From Stichopus chloronotus (lineage: Eukaryota > Echinodermata > Holothuroidea > Aspidochirotida > Stichopodidae), in the NCBI GenBank assembly GCA_021234535.1, contig CM037840.1, positions 11,758,643 through 11,822,642 of the forward strand: DNA of 64,000 nt. The letters are read 5' to 3'. Made by a program: the position numbers and the translations under genes. Below the pieces are notes generated by a model, which ran no database searches, was not told the origin of the DNA, and saw only the letters and a program-made list of their open reading frames with translations. This document shows, in pieces, positions 49,106 through 64,000 of this stretch; position 1 is the stretch's first letter, and each line of letters begins with the position of its first letter.

Positions 49106-49111
49106 AATAAA
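49106..49111 (+). promoter_or_regulatory. RPL7 polyadenylation signal
   Basis: The canonical AATAAA lies 126 bases past the stop codon, giving the short 3' UTR typical of ribosomal protein mRNAs. Cleavage is expected around 49120-49140. Confidence 0.8.
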
Positions 49112-49140
49112 ATTGAAAAAGACAATTATTGATACTCATC

Positions 49141-52100
49141 TACGTGTTATCTCATTGTCATGCGTTGGTTTTATTTCATCGTACCGATGTTGATTCTTAA
49201 AGCATTTTTAGCCACATGTGGTTCTTGAATTTCAGTTTTGAGGCAATATTTTTATCTGTTGTTATTGGTTATGCAGATTAGCCAAGGTAGTGGAGTTAAG
49301 TAAACCATATATTATGATGTTTTGAAAAGGGCATTAAATGGTGGAAGCCAAAAAGCACCAAAGTGATCCAAACTTACCATCTTGCTTCAAGTTTTTTTTT
49401 CCCCTTTTTTGGGGGTTAAATAACTGATTTGGTCCATTCCTATGAAACCAGTCAAAGACTTAATCTTAAAGCTGAATACTAACCTGCTACCATAGTATTC
49501 TTGGGTCGGTCTCTATTCAAAAAAAAAAAAAATGCCAAGTGGAAAACCGCACCTGCCAGCGGTTTTTGTGTCGCAGCAAGTGTCTTTTTGCGGTCTATAA
49601 AGCACGTTTATGGGGTATACGACGCTCTCCATGCAACATGCTTCGGCGAGAACTCAATCGAAAGGTTATCTAAACAGTTGAATTTCAGAAAGAAACAAAA
49701 GCAGGTGATGTGGGTTGTGGAAGAATGACATCACAAAGTATTGCCCAATCGACTTTTTCAAATAAACTGAATATATTTCAACAGTTTACAACACAGCAAT
49801 GAAGCAAGCTCTGAAGGTGGTGGTTGGGTCGACAGGATTGAAAATCTGTTCTCCAGTAGAATATAACTTTTTTTTATAATTCTAGTTTAAGGAACATTTA
49901 AAATGAATAGTTTGTTGTAAATCCTCCCAGCCAACCAGATCTACTGAAGTGCTTCAATTTGTCAACAGCAAAAAACTTTATAATTTATGTCGTCGGTTCC
50001 TTTACCCCATTTGGCCTGCATCACTGACTTTCACAGTAAATAAAGGAGGCAACGCTGAGGGGCCAATGGGAAGAGCCTGGGAATGGCCGAGCATGTTTTG
50101 GCCAAATCTGTATATCAATATCATACTCGGTAAGATGTTTAACCAGCATAGGTAGAAGTTTAGTGTAATGACCCCTCAATTTTGAAATGAGGTCAACTTT
50201 CCGCAAATTGAAAACTTTGTTCCTTGAAAAACTAGTTGAAAAAAAAGAAAGTAAATAATTTGACTTCATGAAAATTGGGGCAAGCTAACATTCCATAAAA
50301 TAAGTGTTGGAATACAAGACCATCTAAGGTTGACTTACTCCCTTGATATAGCGAACAAGTGTCCAGAATGACTCTGACCCATTTTCCTCATAATTGTTAA
50401 TTTACGTCCGCAGTCGTAGATTGACCCATGTAACATGCCCTTAATCCCTAATTATGTTACCAAATTCTGAAGCGAACTAAGCATTACCACCCTGGACCCT
50501 TGTCAATTCGATCACCTGATGTCAACTTCTATAGGGGTCATTCCGTGTCCTTCGTGGAACGTGTTCAAAATAATAGCGACTGCCATTGGGTACTGTGACA
50601 CATTTGTTAAAATCTCCTTAACTTATTTCCTGATGAATTTTGGAAGCGAAACTACGGAAAACTAGAAAATTTCCCATTCCAAACATTCTGTATTAAAAAA
50701 AAAAAGGTTTTCAGTGAGCCAAATGTGTCGTAGTTGGAATCGCGTTATCGGTTGACCATGAACCAGAATAGAACTACCCGTTCATTTCAACATGTTGCAG
50801 ATCGGCTATTCAACATGCCACAGTGTTGTTCATCAGCGTGAACGGACAATCCCCCCCACAAATTTTTCCCTGGGACAACCTCACCGGACAATTCGCACTC
50901 AGCAATTTCCAACCCCGGAGAATTCCACTTAGGAAAACTCCCCTCCCTCTCTCTCTCTGACAATTCTTTCGGGAAAACGTAGGAGTAATGAAAGTGTCAG
51001 GAGAGAATTTTCGGTTGGTGGGGGGGGGGGGGGGGATTGTCCACAAGCCGTATAGCGATCTTCGTAATTCTGGAAGCAAGCTACGTCTATTCCATTGGCA
51101 TCATCATGCTATAGTTGTTTGCTAGAAAAGTGTTCAGAAAAAATTATCAGATAAGTCAAAATTTCGACTTCATTAGGAGAACTTTCAAATTTTTTATAGG
51201 AAAAAAACTTTTTCATAGGAAAAAAAACTCGAAATAATTAATGACCTTGGAGGAAAAGTCTTTTTCGTTTATCTCCTGGCATTGTTTTACATGTCCTTGT
51301 AAACCACCGTAGTCTATGTCGTGGCGCTATTTTGTTTTGCACAATGCCTAACGGGAATCTACAAACTTAACCAAAGTTAGCAAACATAGAAATCGGAAAA
51401 CAGATTTGCAACAAAAGTTACATAAAAAGGTGTCAAGCATCTCTGTTTGTCTCAGGTTCCCTTGTGTAACCTGATGAATAAGTTTCCTCTAAGCAATCAA
51501 CATTGTACTATCTCGCACACAAGTATATCTCTTAATTTGAAAATTCAAGGCGTCAGTGTTTGACCCATACATGTCGATCGTATGTGCAACAAGTGTGAGT
51601 TCCAATCACGTCCACCTTCCCACCCTCGAGGCCTAGTGCGTCTTGAAGAATGAAAGAGTAGTGCGAAAAAAAAACAAAAAAACTTTGCTTTGAATTTCAT
51701 CTCCGTTGGACTGACCCACAAATATTTTGCGACTATGTAGGCCTATCTCATCATACACTTTGAAAATAAAAGAATGACATTCACTCCAAAAGAAGTGTGC
51801 TGAGGGATCACTCCAAGGAGGGTGATTTCACCCAGATTGGAGTAAAAATTCCACGTGTATGGAATATCGCTTTTTTTTTTTCTTCTTTTTTTTTTGTTGC
51901 TTTTGTTTTTATAGAGTTTATTGTAAAATGATTGCTCCATTTTGTGATTGGTTAAGCGGTAAGCGGACTCATCTAGCCACTTCGATGTCGTACCCCACCC
52001 CCACCCCCCCCCCCACTCAGTTCAAGGTTTCAGATTAACGGAAACATTCCCCGTGACGAATATTTCCCACTATGTTGACAGATCCATTCAAGTCATGCCC

Positions 52101-52780
52101 TAATGCCCATCCCCCTCTAACCCAAGGCTGGCAGCTCAAAATAACGCGGTACCCTTATGCTCTGAAACTATTTCAACCAAAATAGATTAACGTTGCCAAA
52201 ATATCCAGTTTTGCAGATTTAATGTAGCTAAGTGTATTGTATCCCACTCTTCTTCCGTGGTCAAGGAAAGTTGCACGACTTTCCGATTTCCGTCAACTTC
52301 CCTGTAAAGGTTTGGAGATCGAAAGCGGTTGATGTTGCTAGCGGTGATAACAGTACAACTCCCTTGTGGATATAGATATTATCTCAGAGAAAGGAAATAG
52401 CTTCCTTCATTTTACTGCGTCATTTTCAGAGTCAAATGTAGATCATTGACCTCGAAAAATGAGATATGACTCTATGCTAGGAAGGTGCTGCTGTGGGATC
52501 TACGCCGGCAAGATACATCATATAGATCTTAACTATGCATAGAAGTTTTCATTTCATGCGGGAAGCTGGATGACGGAATTACCTCATTCTGCTAATAGAT
52601 ATCTCAGTGAGGTAAGCGGCATACATACATCTGAAGGTAAGTCATGATTTTTACATACGTCATGCCTCGAAATTGCTGTTTTAAAGTAATTTATGGGTGG
52701 GTTCTCGCGAAAATCATTTTCGTATAAATGTATCATGGAGATTGAGGATTATTAGATATCGTAACCTTACCTGAGTGAAC
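49141..52780. other. Non-coding stretch after RPL7
   Basis: No gene supported. It holds a run of 16 G at 51020-51035, poly-A/T runs near 51665-51680 and 51870-51900, a C-rich run at 51995-52015 and a TAGGCCTA octamer at 51738. Confidence 0.3.
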
Positions 52781-53372
52781 TTAAAGGAGAAGGAAACCCT
52801 GGCTATAAACTCATCAAAATGAAGCAGAAGTGTTTGACAAACACCTTCCCAAAGTTTCATTCAGAGATATTGTTTCCTGTCCAAGTTACACACTTTTGAA
52901 ATTCAGAGAAGGGTGCTGCCATTTTTGCCTAAGTTGAATGTAAAACAACTTGAGTAAGTCGAACAATGATGTCACATAACCACTGATAGCAAAAATTTTA
53001 ATGCATTTCTTTATATTCTTTACCTATTATTTCTATCAATCTGAAACACACTTGTACACATTTTGTGTTGAATTACTGAGGTGTATCATGCAATAATCAA
53101 ATCATTAATACTATGACTTGAATCTATGCATGACTGTTCAAATTTATTGACAATGAAATATAAAGAAAAACAAAAGCTTTTCAATCACATGTGGTCTGGT
53201 GATGTCATCACAATTTCAAAATGGCAGCTTCCTGATAATTTTTTATGAAGATTCAAATTGCAATATCTTGGAAAGTAAGCAACGTATTTAACTGAAATTT
53301 GGTAATGGTGTTCCCCATATGTTAGTCTCTCATTTAACATTGTCAAAAGTCCTGACTTGCCTTCTCCTTTAA
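52781..53372 (+). mobile_element. TTAA-ended MITE, copy 1 (592 bp)
   Basis: The ends are perfect inverted repeats, TTAAAGGAGAAGG (52781-52793) and CCTTCTCCTTTAA (53360-53372). The interior has no coding frame and is about 95% identical by eye to 57114-57698. TTAA at both ends is either a target-site duplication, as for piggyBac-type transposases, or part of the inverted repeat. A non-autonomous DNA transposon is the natural reading. Confidence 0.9.
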
Positions 53373-53944
53373 TCATGACACGCTGTTGGTGGAAATGTTT
53401 TTTTTTTTTCTAAAGTGACCGACCTGCAATGCTTCGTAAAATGTCTCCACAAAATAGGGCGCACGGCTTTCTTCTGTCTTGAGCCGTTGTTGTGGAAATA
53501 TGGGTCCACTGAGGGTCCACTGTGGCTAGTGCACGCAGCATACTGGCATTTCATAACTAATAGCAGGCCTAAGTACATTGTAGCATGTGAAGTATTCAAT
53601 TACAGTTAAGTTATACATGATTAAACTGTATGCAGAGCCTCGTTAAGTTAACGTACATTCAAGCCATGGTCACAGCCGGTATGTGACACGTTTTAGTTAT
53701 TATCTCATCGCCCTATACGGGCTAGATGAGATATTGTAGTCACTTGGCTAGTGGAGCTATATATTGTACTGTGCACCCATTGGAGAATGGTTGCCATGGA
53801 AACGCTTGGAGTGGATGAGTAGCGACACCCCAGAGGTACCCCATGGTAGAGTGACCATGGGTACAGGAGGGTCCTGTTGGGTGGTGTAAATGCAAACGTG
53901 TCCGTGCCAATGTGTGTGCATGTGTACGTGGGGGTGTGGGTGTA
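53373..53944. other. Short non-coding stretch
   Basis: No gene or repeat recognised apart from a G/T-rich tract (GTGTGTGCATGTGTACG) at 53910-53950. Confidence 0.3.
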
Positions 53945-54665
53945 TGTGCGTCCGGACCTGTCCAAATTGTGGTTTTTCCAGGATAGTTTGAAAAGCATAT
54001 GAGCGATTAAGTTGAAACTTGGTAAGGTCGTGCATGATGCCAATACGTGCAAGATGTAGTAGTTGTATGGTAAATCGAGTCAAATTTGCTGAGTTTTGAG
54101 AAAAAATGTCTATTTTGCCCCAAAATTGCTATTTCCAGCATATCTTGAGAAGTATTTGAGCATTTAATGCAAAATTTTACAAAAACTTACCTGAGAATGA
54201 AAATTTCAAGGTATATCACTTTTGTAGTAAAGAGAGTGAAATTTGCTGATTTTTGAGAAAAAAAGCCAATTTTGTCCCAAAATTAGTATTTCCAGCATAT
54301 CTTGAGAACTATTAGATCAACTAACTTACAGTTTCGTAAGTACTTACCTGAGAACACATTGTTCAACATAATATTACTGTAATGGTGTATTGAGTCAAAT
54401 TTGCTGATTTTTTTAGAAAAAAGCCAATTTTGCCCCAAAATTGCTATTTCCAGCATATCTTGAGAAGTATTTGAGCATTTAATGCAAAATTCTGCAAAAC
54501 TTACATGAGAATGAAATATTCAAGGTATATCACTTTTGTAGTAAAGAGAGTGAAATTTGCTGATTTTTTGAGAAAAAAAAGCCAATTCGCCCCAAAATTT
54601 GTATTTCCAGCACATCTTAGAACTATTTAACCAATTAACTTCAAGTTTTGTAAGTACTTAGCAAT
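53945..54665 (+). repeat. ~157 bp tandem array with dimeric A-B pattern
   Basis: Four good units start at about 54075, 54231, 54390 and 54545 around the core AAATTTGCTGATTTTTGAGA followed by TTTCCAGCATATCTTGAGAA. A diverged unit precedes them from about 53945. Units 1 and 3 share the tail GCATTTAATGCAAAATT..TTGTAGTAAA. Units 2 and 4 share ACTATT..CAA(C/T)TAACTT..TCGTAAGTACTTA or close variants. The array therefore evolved by duplication of a ~314 bp dimer. Confidence 0.9.
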
Positions 54666-57113
54666 AAACTATTACAAATTCCCTTGTGCAGGCCCTGTAT
54701 TGAAATCGATGTGCATGTTGGCCATGAGATATGCAACTCCGTCGATTGCCTACTTGTTTTTACTGGGGTGGCTTTGGGAGACATATTTGGGAGAGGGGAC
54801 TGACCCTTGTGTATATGTTCACTTTGACGATAATATACATTACCACATCTGTTGAATAATGCAACAAAAGCTCTTCAAACTTCCTGGCACCTTTGTCGTT
54901 ACACTCGAATTCGTTTTTACGGCCTCTATGTACGGTAACAAAGAGTGACGTCATAATGTGAGGAGCCCGTGAACAGTTTCTTAACACCACTGTCCAGTCT
55001 CGGTGGTACGGCTTTTAAATGACCACGCAGTCCTTCTGTCTCAGATCTGTCATGACCTATACGTACGCTGAGGTTATTTCTGTGAATCATTTCGGACAAG
55101 AAGTCCGTATCGCTTACGGTATAATGACTTCATTAATACTTTGTTTCCCATCGGCGAACAAGAGCTGAGAGGAGAAACAGATCAATGAATTTAGAATGAA
55201 ATGCGTTTAGTAGAACAGGATATAACTCTAGAGATTACCCTCAATTGCAAATTGATTCAATTAAAGGTACTGTATCAGACGGAATTGTAGTATACATCCT
55301 ACCGTGTTTATCCCGTTAACCTCCTGGTCACGGACGGATCAGCAGGAGGAAGCAAGAGGGACCATGGCCTCATCCAAAGGCAGGGGACCATAATGTGACA
55401 CAAATTACGCTCTTTTGTATCTATTTTGTATCTAAGAGAATTATACCTAGGAAAAGGAACTTGTCTTTAAAAGGAAATTAACTTCTTATTTGTACGGTTT
55501 TCTTGAACGAAACTGCGATTGAGGGTATTCGGTTATAGCAAAATTTTCCACAGAGCCCTCTGAGCCCTCGCAGCCAACACAATTTTGGTAACTCTGTTTC
55601 CTTAGGCTGTAGGCTATATGCTGATTCTAAACTCCTTACAACTGCCGAGTGAATTTTAAGGGGAAAGATAGAATGAGCTAATCGTAGGATTTGCTGCGAT
55701 GTTGTAGGTTTTGTTTGCTTCATTAGTCCCTTTAATCTGCTGGCTCTCGAATGAAACAAAAATAAAACGTTAAAGTGTTCGGTAACAGAAACGATGAGGC
55801 GTAACTTCATAGACGAATGGCGTAGTACCATGGACACCGAAACTATGGAGCCATCACGCTGAAAACTTCGAAGAGCGTCACTATGTAATTAGGACAACCG
55901 GGAGATACCCAGATATCACAATCACTGCTGTGACCTAATTAGAAGAGTCACCGTTTAAAAAAAAAAAGCCTAGGGTTTCATTTTTACTTTGTTATCTAGT
56001 CATTTGCTGTAATACAATTCGTTCTTGACAACTTTGTAGTTACATTGGGATTCACTTTCACATTTTTACAAATACAGCGGTGATAAGTAAACAGGATGGT
56101 TTTAATTAATTTTCAATTCCGTTAAAGATATAGGACGTCTACCACACTCACCTCTCCCCTCAAATAAATCCGATTAGTTTAGGTAACTCTCATATGTGTG
56201 ACAGTTATGACTGAGAAATGAAGAATGTGCAGGTGCGTAGTCAAGGGGGGGGGGGGTGTCCAGGGGGGTTCGAACATCCCCCTTAGTCAAAGCCAAAAAA
56301 GAAAAGTTTACGCTGGCATAAACGTTACTCGCACAGGAGCGTACAGTGGAATGCTATTCAGGTATAGCTTTTACAAGTTACTTGTCAGTCAAATTGGCCA
56401 TGAACGTGCAATCGCAGCCAATCCTCACATTATGTCATACATGATAAGGTTTCACTTTGTGGCGTTACTGAATATTCACCTAGATGCCCCAGTTCAAGAA
56501 GACGACATCTTGACTGACTTGGCGAAGAGGCCGGGGAAGGCTGATTTTTTTCTTTTTCCATATTGGCGTCTTGGATAACAGAAATCAGTGCACTGTTTTA
56601 CTATTTAAGCTTCGTTCTTAAATACTGACATTTATCATGATTAAGTCACTGTACCCAAACTTTTCTGTTCCTTTTTGCGTTTTTCTTGCATCAAGTATGT
56701 AAAATTTCACAAAATAAGTACGACATCGTTGTTGCCCGTTTTAGGTCATAGCCTATATTGCGTCATTTCGCATCTAAGGGATTAAATAGTCATTTTTCCG
56801 CAGAGGATCCATGAGACCCCTCCCCCACGTTACTGTCTCAGCTGTAATTAAAACACCCCATCACAAGATCCTGGCTACCCGCTTGAGAACGTGCCATGTT
56901 GCTTTTAAGCTATACACATGCAAAGACAAAAAAAAAATTACTCAAAAAGATAAATAAAAACACGTGGAGACATGTTTATGCCTTGTTGCTTAAACGAAAT
57001 GATCAAGGAAAAGCTTGTTAAACGGAAATTTTACAAATCATGGCCAGATTAACCTTTACGTTATAATTGATCACATGACACGTTGTTAATGTATAGTGTT
57101 ACAAAGTGTGAAT
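54666..57113. other. Non-coding stretch with a G-rich repeat end
   Basis: A CRE palindrome is at 54946. At 56232-56290, GTGCGTAGTCAAGGGGGGGG..GGGGGGTTCGAACATCCCCC resembles the end of an interspersed repeat. The open frame from 56225 to 56578 starts inside it and is not recognisable. Confidence 0.35.
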
Positions 57114-57698
57114 TTAAAGAAGAAGGAAACCCTGGGAATATATTCATCAAAATGAAGCAGAAGTGTCTGACAAACATCTTTCCAAAGTTTCATTCAGAGA
57201 TATTGTTTCCTATCCAAGTTACACACTTTTGAAATTCAGAGAAGGGTGCTGCCATTTTTGCCTAAGTTGAATGTAAAACAACTTGAGTAAGTCGAATAAT
57301 GATGTCACATAACCACTGATAGCAAAAATTTTAATGCATTTCTTTATATTCTTTACCTGTTATTTCCATCAATCTGAAACACACTGGTACACTTTTTGTG
57401 TTAAATTACTGAGGTGTATCATGCAATAATCAAATCATTAATACTATGACTTGAATCTATGCATGACTGTTAAAAGTTATTGACAATGAAATATAAAGAA
57501 AAAAGCTTTTCAATCACATGTGGTCTGGTGATGTCATCACAATTTCAAAATGGCAGCTTCCTGATATTCGTTTAAGAATATTCAAATTGCAATATCTTGG
57601 AAAGTAAGCAACGTATTTAACTGAAATTTGGTAAGTGTTCACCATATGTTAACACTCATTTAACATTGTCAAAAGTCCTGACTTGCCTTCTCCTTTAA
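57114..57698 (+). mobile_element. TTAA-ended MITE, copy 2 (585 bp)
   Basis: Same orientation and nearly the same sequence as the copy at 52781. The left end is TTAAAGAAGAAGG (one mismatch to the other copies), the right end CCTTCTCCTTTAA (57686-57698). TTAA is again present at both ends. Small indels (for example loss of CAA in AAAAACAAAAGC) distinguish it. Confidence 0.9.

Positions 57699-64000
<6,302 letters not shown>

Noticed and set aside
56225..56578. 117-codon plus-strand open frame
   Set aside because: It begins inside a poly-G repeat patch and has no family motif or splice support.

Overview
This is a 64 kb window of AT-rich animal nuclear DNA. It has long introns with GT-AG splice sites, abundant microsatellites and tandem arrays, retroelement remnants, and one 100-base N gap (5673-5772). 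The most secure gene encodes ribosomal protein uL30 (RPL7), which can be assembled from six exons on the + strand into a complete 246-residue protein. The protein, the Penelope-like and LINE remnants, and a recurrent TAGGCCTA octamer fit a marine invertebrate deuterostome. An echinoderm is my best guess, but I cannot prove the species from sequence alone.

Layout: (1) 1-721 holds an intron end and the terminal coding exon (419-721) of a + strand gene I do not recognise. (2) 722-12.9 kb is intergenic or intronic DNA with a diverged inverted MITE copy (2773-3364), the assembly gap and a (TA)n tract next to a tRNA/SINE-like B box. (3) 12.9-24.0 kb carries two phase-compatible exons of a possible - strand gene: a start exon at 23954-24030 and a 75-base exon at 12925-12999. 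About 11 kb of intron lies between them, containing a ~143 bp satellite array (14.3-15.2 kb), a 38 bp minisatellite (15.7-16.5 kb) and a strong 41-base hairpin (18.8 kb). (4) 24-37 kb shows no convincing gene. It has CTAC and CTAT repeat blocks and the C-terminal remnant of a LINE reverse transcriptase on the - strand. (5) 37.3-49.1 kb is RPL7. Its fourth intron hosts a broken antisense Penelope-like retroelement and its fifth hosts a second, inverted array of the same ~143 bp satellite. (6) 49.1-64 kb has no gene I can support. It holds two near-identical 0.59 kb MITEs with TTAA ends (52.8 and 57.1 kb), a dimeric ~157 bp array (54 kb) and two long (TA)n tracts.

RPL7 is a housekeeping translation gene. 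Nothing here suggests an operon-like or defence-like system. The most unusual signals are in the repeats: the two oppositely oriented arrays whose unit carries a DR1-type nuclear-receptor half-site pair, the five-unit higher-order minisatellite, and the duplicated Cys-rich linker in the Penelope-like element. Most other open frames of 60-130 codons show no family resemblance or splice support, and I treat them as chance.
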